A DNA stretch of 64,000 nt from Granulibacter bethesdensis (GCF_001889545.1 NZ_CP018194.1:1710501-1774500); one strand, 5' to 3'; positions 27,027 to 37,278 are shown, counted from the stretch's first letter. The notes: generated by a model from the sequence alone, not told the origin. Numbers and translations are program-made.

Positions 27027-29999
27027 TCAACTTACGGTTTCTTCCAGAATGGATTGCAGCCGCTGCTGATAGACCTCGCGCGAATGATCCTGCAAAATAC
27101 GTGCATAAGCTCCGTTGCGGATGCTGTTCCACAAGGTCTCATCCCGGTACAGGGCCAGGATACGATCCGCGAAACGCTGCCGGTCATCATCTCCGCCATC
27201 CGCGATTTCCACCCCGTCTGACCAGCCGAGCTGGCGACACAGCAGAGAGCTGGCCACAACCGGAATCCCGTAAGACGCAGCCTCATGAACCTTGTAGGGT
27301 ATACCGGCAGCAAATCGTGTCGGGGCCACGAAGACACGATGACGGTTATAAAGCGGCGCCAGATCGTCGACCGGCCCTACAAAATTGACGCTGGGCAGGC
27401 TGGCAATGGGCCCTGTATCCGTGCCAGGCGCCACATGGCCGACAAGGGTGATTTTAAGATGCCGCCCCATCGTGTCCTGAACAATCGGCATGATCGCATG
27501 CAGGAACCAGAGCAGGCTGTCATAATTCGGTGACATGGTCCCATGCAGCGCGCCAACGAACAGGATATCCCTGCGATCCTCGTAACCCGGCGTTTCACCG
27601 CGCTGTGGCACATAATGCCCGAGCGTATCAATGGTCGAGTATCCGGCATTGCGGATAATTTCGGCATCAATATCGTTCACGGCGATGATCCGCTGGGCGA
27701 AACGTGCGCAATCCAGCTCCATCTCCACCGTCGGAACGTCCTTGATACTCCGCCCGGTCAACTGGCGATGGGCGATTTCACGGGGCGCCACCACAGCCTC
27801 GGTATCCAGCACGATCGTGCTGCCTGAAACGCTGGAGGCAACAGAGTCCAGAACAGGTGCCAACAGACGCAGATTATGCGTCCGGGCAATCCAGAGAATA
27901 TCGTACATCCCCGGTCTGCTGCCCAGAAAATCCGCAAACCGGTCGAAACGATGATCATGCATCACTTCGACACTGTCAGGAAAATCCATCCGCCAATCGA
28001 GGGCCAGCGTGGCGTCAGGATGCAGCGGAAACACCGTGACGGCATGGCCAAGCGCATCCATGGCCCGGATAATATCATTGGACCGGACATAACCGGACCC
28101 CAGATACCGCATCGGCATTCGATCCTCGACCACCAGGATACGCAATTGACGCCGTCTGGCGCTGCGGGCACGGTGGAAGCTGGTTTCGCTGAAACCATGA
28201 TGAAATCTCAGCACATCCCGGTGCTGACGGCAGAAAATATCCCGCGCCCGCCCAATGGAGCGCGCCGCCCATCCTGCGCTGGATGATCCGTATTCATAAT
28301 GGTGGATCACCACCGATGGATCGTACAACGTGACATAGCCGTGCTTTTTCAGACGCAGGCAGAGATCGGTATCCTCATAATAGGCCGGGCGATAGACCGG
28401 ATCAAAGCCACCCAGCGCCTTGACCTGCTCCGTGCGGGTCAACAGAAAGGCAGCCGAGCAGAAATCCACCTCCCGCACGAAATTGGCTTCCGGCGCATCA
28501 ACCGGATAATCGCGGGCATACCCATTGGTGCGCCCGTCCCGCCACACGATGCAGCCTGCTTCCTGCAAGAGGCCGTTGGTGCGGATGATCTTTCCACCGA
28601 CAGCCCCTGCCTGCGGATTGGCCGCCAGACGCTGGATCGCCCGCTCCAGCGCAAGCGGCCCCAGCACCACATCATTGTTCAGATACAGCGTATAGACGCC
28701 GCAGGCATGCTCCAGCCCGACATTACAACCGGCGATATAGCCGCGGTTGGTAGGAAAATGGATAACCTTCGCACCATGCACATAGCGTTCAATGGCCGTG
28801 GTTTCATCCAGCGATCCTGAATCAACCAGAATCACCTCCAGATCGACTTTCTGCGCCGCAAGCGAAGCCAGTGTCTGCATGGTCAGATGAAACTGGTTAT
28901 GCATCACGATAATGACGGAAACCGTCGGAGGCACGCTGCTGTCACGGGAGAAATCAAGCCCGTGCGGCATCAGACAGGCCAGTATATTGCGTGCCTGCTG
29001 AGCAAACAGGGCGCGCGTCTGGTTTTCAGTCGGGGTTGGCTCCTCTTCCTGTACAAAGCCCTCGATCTGACGGGCAATGTGCAGCGCAAAAGAATCACGG
29101 ATGATGTTGCTGGTCGTATTCAGGGTCGACTGCGCATCTGTTGACGGAGGCTGCCAGTCGTGACGCGGATGGCGCCTCTCTTTGATGCCGAATTCCAGAA
29201 AATGCATATAGCCGTTGCGGAAGCGGCCTTCCTTCAGAAAGCCGGCCAGATCCGGATTACCGGACAGATACTCCTCCTCCGCGAAAAACGGATTGGGATT
29301 GAAAGAATGCGGCGTTTCATTGCCAAGGTAGTGCGCCAGAGGACTGGCCCATCGCCCGGCAGCCACCTCTTCCGCCACCGCCGGATAGTTTTGCAGATAC
29401 CATTCGGCATCGAAATACCAGGACGAGCGCGGATAAAGCCCCTGCCCGGCCAGATCGAATACATCCTCGATCAGGCTGCGGTCTTCCTTTCTTGGCGGCA
29501 CATGGGCAGGCCTGAACATGTTCCACAGATCAGGATCCAGAAACAGACTCGGCTGCCGCCCTTCCGCAGCCCCTTCGCGCAGATAGTGATCAAACCCGTT
29601 GACAAAATCCCCTCTGCCGACCGGCCCGTCAAAGCGGAACAGATCGGGATAGGTCCGCTGATACCACGCCTCATCGAACAACCAGTTGGGAGAACGGATT
29701 TTATGGCCGACCAGGAAATAATGATCGTAGCCACAGGTGAATACACCCTGCTCTATTGCAGTCCGCACATCAGGGTTGGCATTCACATACCATTGTTCGT
29801 CAAACAGTGCATTGGGGCAAAAACCTGACTGATGGCCTTCATCCCGATAATGATGCCAGCCATCCTGCTTGCCATATTTGACTGTGTACCAGTCAGCATC
29901 GAAAAACAGCCAGGATGGAACTGTTTTTTTCCACGGCACACATGGCAATGCAGCAGAAGAGTCCTGGTCAATCTTGCCATGAAGAAGCTCATGAAGCAT
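27027..29999 (-). CDS. two-domain glycosyltransferase (GT2 + GT4) with N-terminal tail repeats
   Basis: A 990-residue protein. Residues of about 25-330 contain at least five copies of a unit of the form F-D-x-x-W-Y ... P-D ... HY/F-x-x-x-G. Residues 359-600 are a GT2 domain: VSVIIVMHNQF, EVILVDSGSLDET, NRGYIAGCNVGLEHACG, YLNNDVVL, and YYEDTDLCLRLKKHGY. Residues 620-985 are GT4-like: DILFVGALHGTMSPNYDSLLWF and FVAPTRFAAGIPYKVHEAASYGIPVVAS. It probably extends a surface glycan in two steps. A 27-26.8 kb AT-rich gap (26830-27026) separates it from the Hint gene and holds only that gene's promoter. Confidence 0.88.
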   Translation of the reverse strand: MLHELLHGKIDQDSSAALPCVPWKKTVPSWLFFDADWYTVKYGKQDGWHHYRDEGHQSGFCPNALFDEQWYVNANPDVRTAIEQGVFTCGYDHYFLVGHKIRSPNWLFDEAWYQRTYPDLFRFDGPVGRGDFVNGFDHYLREGAAEGRQPSLFLDPDLWNMFRPAHVPPRKEDRSLIEDVFDLAGQGLYPRSSWYFDAEWYLQNYPAVAEEVAAGRWASPLAHYLGNETPHSFNPNPFFAEEEYLSGNPDLAGFLKEGRFRNGYMHFLEFGIKERRHPRHDWQPPSTDAQSTLNTTSNIIRDSFALHIARQIEGFVQEEEPTPTENQTRALFAQQARNILACLMPHGLDFSRDSSVPPTVSVIIVMHNQFHLTMQTLASLAAQKVDLEVILVDSGSLDETTAIERYVHGAKVIHFPTNRGYIAGCNVGLEHACGVYTLYLNNDVVLGPLALERAIQRLAANPQAGAVGGKIIRTNGLLQEAGCIVWRDGRTNGYARDYPVDAPEANFVREVDFCSAAFLLTRTEQVKALGGFDPVYRPAYYEDTDLCLRLKKHGYVTLYDPSVVIHHYEYGSSSAGWAARSIGRARDIFCRQHRDVLRFHHGFSETSFHRARSARRRQLRILVVEDRMPMRYLGSGYVRSNDIIRAMDALGHAVTVFPLHPDATLALDWRMDFPDSVEVMHDHRFDRFADFLGSRPGMYDILWIARTHNLRLLAPVLDSVASSVSGSTIVLDTEAVVAPREIAHRQLTGRSIKDVPTVEMELDCARFAQRIIAVNDIDAEIIRNAGYSTIDTLGHYVPQRGETPGYEDRRDILFVGALHGTMSPNYDSLLWFLHAIMPIVQDTMGRHLKITLVGHVAPGTDTGPIASLPSVNFVGPVDDLAPLYNRHRVFVAPTRFAAGIPYKVHEAASYGIPVVASSLLCRQLGWSDGVEIADGGDDDRQRFADRILALYRDETLWNSIRNGAYARILQDHSREVYQQRLQSILEETVS

Positions 30000-30366
30000 C
30001 GGTGTTGTATGCCCAAAATCATGGATGTTCCTGCATAGATCACAGAAAACAGCCTGGTTCTTTCCGGAATAAAAGATCAGCTATCAAATAAACCTGCGGT
30101 TGCATGAACAGTGTTCAGCCGTCACAACAACTGATCTTTTCAACCATGTCGCCGAAAAACACTCTTTTTATCCTGACTGGTTTGACCGCACCATTTTTCA
30201 ATCTTAACTTTTTCATCTCAAAAATACAGCATCGCCGCAGGCAAAGAAAATGGTTGTTTTGATAAAATGAGTATTTTTATGGTGAGCATTGAATACAAAA
30301 ACGCGCCGATCAATACCGGCGCGTTTATTATAGGCTCTCTTATCAATCAGAAGTTTTATGATGGTC
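30000..30366. other. intergenic region
   Basis: Apart from the terminator at 30297-30326, this stretch contains no gene I can support. The promoter of the 990-residue glycosyltransferase gene should lie at its left end, but no clear -35/-10 pair stands out. Confidence 0.45.
30297..30326 (-). terminator. intrinsic terminator of the efflux/crcB operon
   Basis: AAACGCGCCG (30299-30308) pairs perfectly with CGGCGCGTTT (30317-30326) around an eight-base loop. Read on the minus strand, the stem runs into a T tract (plus-strand AAAA at 30297-30300), just past the crcB stop. Confidence 0.9.
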
Positions 30367-30747
30367 TTATCCCCGTATGAATGTTCTCACCAGATGCAAT
30401 GCGAGAAACAGTGCGCCCACTGACAAAGTGACTGACGCCACCACATAGGAAGCGGCGAGAAACACCTTGCCGCGCTCATAAAGCAGCGCCGTTTCCAGCG
30501 AAAAAGCTGAGAATGTGGTGAACCCGCCGAGAATACCGGTGGTCAGAAACAGCCGCCAGTGCTGCGGCAACCCGGCCTTGAGGGCAAATGTCTCCGCCAC
30601 CGCACCGATCAGGAACGAGCCAAGCATATTGATGAACAGCGTGCCGAACGGAAATTCCGTCAGCCCCCAGCGCATCGCGGTCAGATTGAGCATATGCCGC
30701 GCCATACCGCCAATCCCGGCACCGAAAAAGACGATCAGATAGCTCAT
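30367..30747 (-). CDS. crcB: fluoride exporter CrcB/FluC
   Basis: A 126-residue, four-helix membrane protein that forms dual-topology fluoride channels. The first helix carries FFGAGIGGMARH, then GTLFINMLGSFLIG (family-conserved N) and TTGILGGFTTFSAFSLE (the T-F-S-x-F motif that lines the pore). It is the last gene after the RND permease, 43 bases away, so probably cotranscribed with the pump. No fluoride riboswitch is visible upstream, as there is no room for one. Confidence 0.93.
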   Translation of the reverse strand: MSYLIVFFGAGIGGMARHMLNLTAMRWGLTEFPFGTLFINMLGSFLIGAVAETFALKAGLPQHWRLFLTTGILGGFTTFSAFSLETALLYERGKVFLAASYVVASVTLSVGALFLALHLVRTFIRG

Positions 30748-30766
30748 TGGTCAGCCCCGCTTCATC

Positions 30767-30794
30767 ATGATCCGTGAGACTTTACACGGATCAT
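30767..30794 (-). other. intercistronic hairpin between RND permease and crcB
   Basis: ATGATCCGTG (30767-30776) pairs perfectly with CACGGATCAT (30785-30794). The stem overlaps the permease stop codon and has no T tract. It may stabilise the upstream mRNA or affect crcB translation. Confidence 0.6.
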
Positions 30795-33700
30795 GACGGC
30801 CGGCCACGCTGGCGGCCAATCCGGGCAACCAGCGTATAGAAAGACGGGGTCAGCAACAGGCCGAAACCGGTAACACCCAGCATGCCCGCGAACACGGTGG
30901 TGCCAAGAGACTGCCGCATCTCCGCCCCCGCCCCGGTCGCGACAACCAGTGGCAGCACGCCCAGAATAAAGGCCAGAGAGGTCATGAGAATGGGACGCAG
31001 ACGGGTACGGGCGGCATGCTCGGCAGCGGCGGCAGGATTCGCCCCCTCATCCTCGGCCTGACGGGCGAACTCCACGATCAGGATAGCGTTCTTCGCAGCC
31101 AGACCGACCAGCACCACAAAGCCGATCTGCGCCAGAATATCGATGGCCATGCCACGCCATAACAGGCCGGTCACCGCCGCCAGCAGACACATCGGCACGA
31201 TCAGCACCACCGCCAGCGGCAGTTTCCAGCTTTCATACTGCGCCGCCAGCACCAGAAACACGAACAGCGCCGCCGCACCGAACACCAGCAGGGTCGGGGT
31301 TCCCTTCATCTGCTGCTGATAGGCAAGCTCGGTCCATTCCACGCCAAACCCATGCGGCAGAACCTGCTCCGCCAGCCGCTCCATATGCGCCAGCGCGGTG
31401 CCGGAAGACACGCCGGGGGCAGCACCCCCCATGATCTCGGCCGAGGGATACAGGTTATAGCGCGGCATCCGATAAGGCGACGTGGTATCGGCAAAACGCG
31501 CCACCGTGCCGATGGGAACCATATGACCGCTGGCATTACGCGCCTTCAGCCGTCCGATATCGTCGGAAGTACGGCGGAACGGCCCATCCGCCTGCGCCAC
31601 AACCTGATAGGTGCGGCCCAGATAGTTGAAGTCATTGATATAGGTCGAGCCAAGATAAAGCTGCATTGCTCCGAACACATCGCCCGGCGTCATCCCGACC
31701 TTTTCCGCCTTCTGACGGTCGATATCAGCGTAAACCGAGGGTGTACCCGTGTTGAACAGCATGAAAATCCCGGCCAGAGCGGGGTCTTTCCGGGCTGCGG
31801 CAACCAGTTGCTGCGCCGCCTGCTCCAGCTCCTTCGCACTGACGCCGGTGCGGTCCTGCACCATCAGCTTGAAACCACCCGCCTCGCCAATGCCTTCCAC
31901 CGGCGGCGGCGCAACGGTCAGCACAAAGGCATCCTTCACCACGGAAAGCCGCCGCTGCATATCTTTCAGGATCACCGGAGCCGAAAGACCTTTTTTCTCG
32001 CGCTCGTCGAAATCCCTCAGGGTGGAAAACACCGTCGCCGCGTTGGAGGCATTGGTGCTGCTGGCAATATCAAGCCCGGCGAACGGCACCGCATGAGAGA
32101 CACCGGGTGTCTCCAGGATAATTTTGGTGACCTCCCTCACCGCCTGCTTGGTGCGATCCAGCGAAGCTCCGGGAGGAAGCTGGATCAAAGTGACCAGATA
32201 GCTTTTATCCTGATCCGGGATGAAGCCGGTGGGCGCGCGGGAGAACTGAAAGCCGGTCAGCGCGATCAGCCCGGCATAGACCAGCATGACCAGCCCCACC
32301 CCGCGCAACAGCACCCGCGTCAGCCGGCCATAACGATCCGACAACCAGTCGAAGCCCCGGTTGAACAGTGCGAAGCCCCGCCCCACCAGCCGGGAGAAGA
32401 TGGTCCCCCGCGGCGTGTGATGATCATGAGGGCGGAACAGCACCGCGCATAAAGCCGGGCTGAGCGTCAGCGAGACAATCGCCGAAATCACCGTGGAAGC
32501 CGCAATGGTCACCGCGAACTGACGGAAGAAGGCTCCGGTGATGCCGGACAGGAATGCCGACGGTACGAACACCGCGCATAAGGTCAGCGCAATGGCGATC
32601 AATGCGCCGCCGACCTCATCCATCGTGCGATGCGCAGCTTCAGAGGGAGACATGCCGGCCCGGAGGTTCCGCTCCACATTCTCCACCACCACGATGGCGT
32701 CATCGACCACAATGCCTACCGCCAGCACCAGGCCGAACAGGGACAGATTGTTCAGCGTGATGCCAAACAATGCCAGCACAGTGAACGTACCGATCAGAGA
32801 GACCGGAATGGCAATCACCGGCACCAGCGAGGCGCGCCATGTCTGAAGGAACAGGATCACCACCCCGACCACCAGAAGAATGGCGATCAGGATCGTATCC
32901 TCCACCTCATGCACGGATTTGGAGATGAACTCGGTGGGGTCATACTGGATGGTGTAGGCAATACCGGGCGGAAAATCCTTCGACAGGATTTTCATCGCCT
33001 CCTTCACCTCCTCATCCACGGTCAGTGAATTCGCGCCCGGCTGGGCGTAGATTGCCAGCGGAATGGCTTCACCGAGATCGAGATAAGCGGCCGAGCTGTA
33101 ATCCTGCGAGCCGACTTCAGCCCGGCCAATATCGCGGATACGGACGATATGACCCTGCCGGTCATTCTTCACGATGATGTCGGCGAATTCCTCAGCGGTA
33201 TGCAGCCGCCCCAGCGTCTGCACGTTCAGCTCATACGCTGCCGCGGAGGGGGTTGGCTGCTGGTTCAGCACACCGGCCGAGACCTGAATATTCTGCGCCC
33301 GCAAGGCAGAAACGATTTCCTCTGCCGTCACATCATGCGCCGCCGCCTTGTCGGGATCGAGCCAGATGCGCATCGCATAATCCCGGCCACCGAAAAGCTG
33401 TACATTCCCCACCCCCGGCAGACGCGCCAGCACATCCTTCACATGCAAGGTGGCATAGTTGGACAGATAAAGCTGATCCCGTGACTCATCCGGCGAGACC
33501 AGATGCACCACCAGCAGGATGCTCGGTGTCACTTTCTGCACGGTCACGCCCAGACGCTGCACCTGATCCGGCAGACGCGGCAGAGCCTGCGTCACACGGT
33601 TCTGCGTCAGCACCTGCGCCATGTTCAGATCAGTACCAAGACGGAACGTCACCGTCAGGCTGAGCTTGCCGTCCCCGGTGGACTGGCTGCTCATATACAG

Positions 33701-33931
33701 CATGTTCTCCACACCGTTGATCTGCTGCTGCAACGGCGTCGCGACGGACTGGTCCACCACCTCCGCCGAGGCGCCGGGATAGGAGGTGGAGATCTGTACC
33801 GTGGGCGGCACGATGTCGGGATATTGCTCGACCGGCAGCGCGAACAGGGCACCAAGGCCGATCAACGTGATAAAAATGCTGACCACCGAGGCAAGGATCG
33901 GCCGGTCAATAAAAGTATGGGAGAAGCGCAT
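30791..33931 (-). CDS. RND efflux pump inner-membrane permease (HAE1/AcrB type)
   Basis: A 1046-residue proton-driven multidrug exporter of normal AcrB/MexB length. It starts MRFSHTFIDRPILASVVSIF; GTG 33994 in the longer frame is unlikely because AGGGAC precedes the ATG at 33931. PVEQYPDIVPPTVQI is the porter entry; GIVVDDAIVVVENVER in TM4 has the two aspartates of the proton relay. FPPGIAYTIQYDPTEFI and the C-terminal GLAAKNAILIVEFA are standard. It follows the adaptor gene by 19 bases and would work with it and an outer-membrane channel not in this window. Confidence 0.95.
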   Translation of the reverse strand: MRFSHTFIDRPILASVVSIFITLIGLGALFALPVEQYPDIVPPTVQISTSYPGASAEVVDQSVATPLQQQINGVENMLYMSSQSTGDGKLSLTVTFRLGTDLNMAQVLTQNRVTQALPRLPDQVQRLGVTVQKVTPSILLVVHLVSPDESRDQLYLSNYATLHVKDVLARLPGVGNVQLFGGRDYAMRIWLDPDKAAAHDVTAEEIVSALRAQNIQVSAGVLNQQPTPSAAAYELNVQTLGRLHTAEEFADIIVKNDRQGHIVRIRDIGRAEVGSQDYSSAAYLDLGEAIPLAIYAQPGANSLTVDEEVKEAMKILSKDFPPGIAYTIQYDPTEFISKSVHEVEDTILIAILLVVGVVILFLQTWRASLVPVIAIPVSLIGTFTVLALFGITLNNLSLFGLVLAVGIVVDDAIVVVENVERNLRAGMSPSEAAHRTMDEVGGALIAIALTLCAVFVPSAFLSGITGAFFRQFAVTIAASTVISAIVSLTLSPALCAVLFRPHDHHTPRGTIFSRLVGRGFALFNRGFDWLSDRYGRLTRVLLRGVGLVMLVYAGLIALTGFQFSRAPTGFIPDQDKSYLVTLIQLPPGASLDRTKQAVREVTKIILETPGVSHAVPFAGLDIASSTNASNAATVFSTLRDFDEREKKGLSAPVILKDMQRRLSVVKDAFVLTVAPPPVEGIGEAGGFKLMVQDRTGVSAKELEQAAQQLVAAARKDPALAGIFMLFNTGTPSVYADIDRQKAEKVGMTPGDVFGAMQLYLGSTYINDFNYLGRTYQVVAQADGPFRRTSDDIGRLKARNASGHMVPIGTVARFADTTSPYRMPRYNLYPSAEIMGGAAPGVSSGTALAHMERLAEQVLPHGFGVEWTELAYQQQMKGTPTLLVFGAAALFVFLVLAAQYESWKLPLAVVLIVPMCLLAAVTGLLWRGMAIDILAQIGFVVLVGLAAKNAILIVEFARQAEDEGANPAAAAEHAARTRLRPILMTSLAFILGVLPLVVATGAGAEMRQSLGTTVFAGMLGVTGFGLLLTPSFYTLVARIGRQRGRPS

Positions 33932-33950
33932 GATGTCCCTGCTTCCCCGA

Positions 33951-35246
33951 TCAGTGCGTGCTGGCCGGGACGCTGGAAACCAGGCGTATCTCACCCGGCT
34001 TCGCCGAGACTTTCACACCCGGCTGCGCCCGCATGATCCCATCAATCACCACGCGATCCTGCGGAGAAAGACCGGAGCGGATCACACGCAGCCCCTGCTC
34101 CAGCGGGCCGATCTCCACAGGCTTGGGACGCACCGTGCCATCCGCCGTCACGGTCATGACGATATGATGGGTCTGGTCCTGCATCACTGAGGCAGCCGGC
34201 ACCAGCAGCACGGGCGCAGGCGGTGTCACTGTCAAACGCAGCCGCGCAAATGCGCCCGGTACCAGAAACAGATCCGCATTTGGTACGGTGGCACGGGCAT
34301 GCATGGTGCCGCTGCCGCGATCCATTGCATTGTCGATGAAATCGAGCCTGCCATGTCGGGAGACAGCCCCCTCATCACCCAGCATGATCTCCACCTGATC
34401 GAGCGAGGACGCTTCTCCGGTCGAAGCAGCGCCATTGCTCCGGTGCTGTCTGGCACGCGCATAGGCGAGGTAGTCGGACTCGCTCATATCGAAATCCAGA
34501 TAGACCGGATCGAGCGACACCAGCGTGGCCATCAGGGTGGAGGATGCCCCTCCGCCCCGGCTGCCGCTGACCAGACTGCCCACAGAGACCAGATGCGCGC
34601 CGATCCGCCCGGTGAAGGGGGCGACAACATGGGTGAACTCCAGATCGAGTTTCGCATCACGGATAGCTGCTTTCGCCTGATCCAGATCCGCGAGGGCGGC
34701 ATTCACATCGGCGGTGCGCTGATCCACCGTCTGTGCAGTACCAAAATCAGTGTGCCGCAATTGCTGGGCACGCCAGAGCTGGACTTTTGCCAGCGTCACA
34801 CGGGCCTCGGCGCTTTGATACTGTGCGTTGGCCTGCGCCAGTTTGATCTCGTAAGGACGTGGATCAATCACGAACAGCAGATCACCCTTATGGACGATCT
34901 GGCCATCGGTGAAATGAATCTCCTGAAGCTGGCCGCCAACCTGCGCCCGTAACTCCACCTTGTCCCGGGCGGAAAACTGGCCGAGAAACCCTGCATATCC
35001 CGCTACATTCCGCTTCAGCGGCGTGCTGACGATGACCTCCGGGGCGGGCATTGCAGCAGGATGGGACGCTTTGTCCGATGAAAACCGCGCCAGAAGAGGC
35101 GTCAGAGCCCCCTGCTTCCAGGCATAGCCTCCCCCGGCCAGCAGCAGGATCAGAACCGCCAGATTGCGCCATGTCCGTGCTTCCCGCCGCCCCGTGCCGC
35201 CTGAAGCCGGCCTGCTGATCCCCTGAGCCTCACCTGTCCGCTGCAT
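33951..35246 (-). CDS. RND efflux periplasmic adaptor (membrane fusion protein)
   Basis: A 431-residue AcrA/MexA-type adaptor. One membrane segment (NLAVLILLLAGGGYAW) near residue 30 anchors it. The lipoyl half-motifs are VELRAQVGGQLQEIHFTDGQIVHKGDLLFVIDPRPYEI and FTHVVAPFTGRIGAHLVSVGSLV, flanking the alpha-hairpin. A beta-barrel and membrane-proximal domain (PLEQGLRVIRSGLSPQDRVVIDG) end the protein. The operon is divergent from a TetR gene, which is the usual control. Confidence 0.93.
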   Translation of the reverse strand: MQRTGEAQGISRPASGGTGRREARTWRNLAVLILLLAGGGYAWKQGALTPLLARFSSDKASHPAAMPAPEVIVSTPLKRNVAGYAGFLGQFSARDKVELRAQVGGQLQEIHFTDGQIVHKGDLLFVIDPRPYEIKLAQANAQYQSAEARVTLAKVQLWRAQQLRHTDFGTAQTVDQRTADVNAALADLDQAKAAIRDAKLDLEFTHVVAPFTGRIGAHLVSVGSLVSGSRGGGASSTLMATLVSLDPVYLDFDMSESDYLAYARARQHRSNGAASTGEASSLDQVEIMLGDEGAVSRHGRLDFIDNAMDRGSGTMHARATVPNADLFLVPGAFARLRLTVTPPAPVLLVPAASVMQDQTHHIVMTVTADGTVRPKPVEIGPLEQGLRVIRSGLSPQDRVVIDGIMRAQPGVKVSAKPGEIRLVSSVPASTH

Positions 35247-35302
35247 CACGTCTTCCGTCCCCCCAAATTCGGCAGATCATCCCCAAATGATCGTAGAATA
35301 TC

Positions 35303-35336
35303 ATACCGAACGATACTATATCGGTAGGTATGGTAT
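35303..35336. promoter_or_regulatory. probable TetR operator in the divergent promoter region
   Basis: TACCGA (35304-35309) and TCGGTA (35321-35326) form an inverted repeat, and the longer arms ATACC/GGTAT extend it. The GGTAT half is repeated once more at 35332-35336. The position between the divergent adaptor and tetR genes fits an autoregulated repressor site. Confidence 0.6.
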
Positions 35337-35381
35337 CCGGGAAACCGGTTTTCAACCAGAGGTAAGGATTGTAAACACAAT

Positions 35382-35969
35382 ATGGGACGTCATCGCGCTT
35401 TTGATGCCGACTCTGCCCTGCTCGCCGCGCTGCATGTTTTCTGGCGCAACGGGTTCGAAGGCGCGTCCCTGTCTGACCTCACCGAGGCCATGGGGATCAC
35501 CCGGCCGAGCCTGTATGCCACATACGGTAACAAGGAAGCGCTGTTTCACAAAGCGCTGGATAAGTACGAGGCGCTGTATCTCTCGTTTTTCACCCGTGCG
35601 CTGGAAGCAGGGTCTGCACGCGATGTCGTATCGCAGGTGCTGACAGGATTCGCCGATCTTCAGGCCCCGCTGGACCATCCACCCGGCTGCATGGACACCA
35701 ATTGCGCTCTGGTCTGCTCGGAAGCCGCTGAGCCTATCCGGCGGGAGCTGATCCGCCGTCGCAAAATGGATGAAGACCGCCTGTGTGAGCGACTGGAACG
35801 GGCACAGGCGGAAGGCGATCTGCCGCCTTCCGCCTGCCCGGCCACACTGGCCCGTTTCGTGATGGCCGTAGCACAGGGAATGTCAGTGCAGGCGGCATCT
35901 GGTGTGGACCATGCCGCCCTGCTCCAGATTGTACAAACGGCGTTACAGGCTTTTCCTGCCCACGCCTGA
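35382..35969 (+). CDS. TetR-family transcriptional regulator
   Basis: A 195-residue one-component repressor. Residues of about 10-55 are the helix-turn-helix: ALHVFWRNGFEGASLSDLTEAMGITRPSLYATYGNKEALF. The rest is an all-helical ligand domain with several cysteines (GCMDTNCALVC). It is transcribed away from the RND adaptor gene and probably represses that operon in response to a pump substrate. Confidence 0.9.
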   Translation: MGRHRAFDADSALLAALHVFWRNGFEGASLSDLTEAMGITRPSLYATYGNKEALFHKALDKYEALYLSFFTRALEAGSARDVVSQVLTGFADLQAPLDHPPGCMDTNCALVCSEAAEPIRRELIRRRKMDEDRLCERLERAQAEGDLPPSACPATLARFVMAVAQGMSVQAASGVDHAALLQIVQTALQAFPAHA

Positions 35970-35991
35970 CTATTGGCAAACAGGCCATGAA

Positions 35992-37245
35992 TCACGCCGC
36001 TTCCCGCCGCCAGGCCGGGAACGGATCCGGAAGACGCGTCCAGAGGGAGGGCGTGAACGGCCCGGCCTCGCTTTCGCCCACCAGGCAGGCATCGAGCGCG
36101 GCACGGATCGCAGCCTCGTCCATCTCCGCGCCGATGAACACCAGTTCCTGCCGCCGGTCACCGAAAACATCGTTCCAGTTCGCATTCAGCATGCGCCGCC
36201 ATTCGGCATGATCCGGCCAGCGTGCCTCGGGAATGGCGGCCCACCATAATCCCATCGCCTGATGCCGCATCAGCGCCCCGGCCTGACTCATTTCACCCAC
36301 CCAGTCAGGCCGGGTCGCCAGCCAGAAATGCCCCTTCGCCCGCACCACGCCCGGCCAGGACGTGTTCAGGAATGCATGGAACTTCGCCGGATGAAACGGG
36401 CGGCGCGCGCGGTAGGTGAAGCTGCGGATACCATATTCCTCGGTCTCCGGCTTGTGCTCTGTATAGCCGTACAGCTCCTTGTACCACAGCGGATGAGTCT
36501 GGGCCTTCTCGTAATCGAAACGCCCGGTCTTCAGCACACGGTGAAGATCGACACGGCTCATGCTGGCCTCGACCAGATCAGCCTCCGGATTCAGGGAGCG
36601 GATGATAGTGCGCGCCGCCGATAATTGCTGCGGCGTCGCGGCGTCGATTTTGTTGAGGATCACCACATCGGCGAACTCGATCTGCTGGACCAGAAGGTCG
36701 ACCAGCGTGCGCTCATCCTCCTCCCCAAGGGATTCTCCACGATCACGCAGGAAATCGGCAGAGGAATAGTCATTGAGCAGATTGGCGGCATCCACAACCG
36801 TGACCATCGTATCCAGCCGGGCAATGTCACCCAGGCTGACACCGTTTTCATCGCGAAAATCGAACGTTGCCGCCACAGGCAGAGGCTCGGAAATGCCAGT
36901 GGATTCAATCAGCAAGTAGTCGAACCGCCCGACTTCGGCCAGCCTGCGGACCTCGATCAGCAGATCATCCCGCAAGGTGCAGCAGATGCAGCCATTGCTC
37001 ATCTCCACCAGCGTTTCCTGCGTGCGGGCCACAGCGCTGCCCGTTCCGTCACTTGCGGTATCGGCCCGGATCAGATCGGCATCAATATTCACCTCGCTCA
37101 TGTCATTGACGATCACCGCGACACGCAGTCCATCCCGGTTATGCAGGACATGGTTCATCAGCGTCGTTTTACCGGCCCCCAGAAAGCCGGAGAGAACGGT
37201 TACAGGCAGGCGGCGGTCCTGGGCGGGGGGAGCGGTTTGAGCCAT
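35992..37245 (-). CDS. CobW/COG0523-family GTPase, probable zinc metallochaperone
   Basis: A 417-residue G3E GTPase. [15 protein letters not shown] is the P-loop, [16 protein letters not shown] contains the CXCC metal site, [12 protein letters not shown] and NKID supply nucleotide contacts, and a CobW C-terminal domain follows ([17 protein letters not shown]). A perfect 18-bp Zur-like palindrome 34 bases upstream points to zinc starvation, so a role in handing zinc to proteins under limitation is likely. Cobalamin or nitrile hydratase partners are absent. Confidence 0.9.
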   Translation of the reverse strand: MAQTAPPAQDRRLPVTVLSGFLGAGKTTLMNHVLHNRDGLRVAVIVNDMSEVNIDADLIRADTASDGTGSAVARTQETLVEMSNGCICCTLRDDLLIEVRRLAEVGRFDYLLIESTGISEPLPVAATFDFRDENGVSLGDIARLDTMVTVVDAANLLNDYSSADFLRDRGESLGEEDERTLVDLLVQQIEFADVVILNKIDAATPQQLSAARTIIRSLNPEADLVEASMSRVDLHRVLKTGRFDYEKAQTHPLWYKELYGYTEHKPETEEYGIRSFTYRARRPFHPAKFHAFLNTSWPGVVRAKGHFWLATRPDWVGEMSQAGALMRHQAMGLWWAAIPEARWPDHAEWRRMLNANWNDVFGDRRQELVFIGAEMDEAAIRAALDACLVGESEAGPFTPSLWTRLPDPFPAWRREAA

Positions 37246-37278
37246 TCTGGTGGTCCTTGGAAAAACAGGCGCATAAAT

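Noticed and set aside
30748-30790. Fluoride riboswitch before crcB
   Set aside because: Only 43 bases separate it from the permease gene and the sequence there is a simple hairpin overlapping a stop codon.
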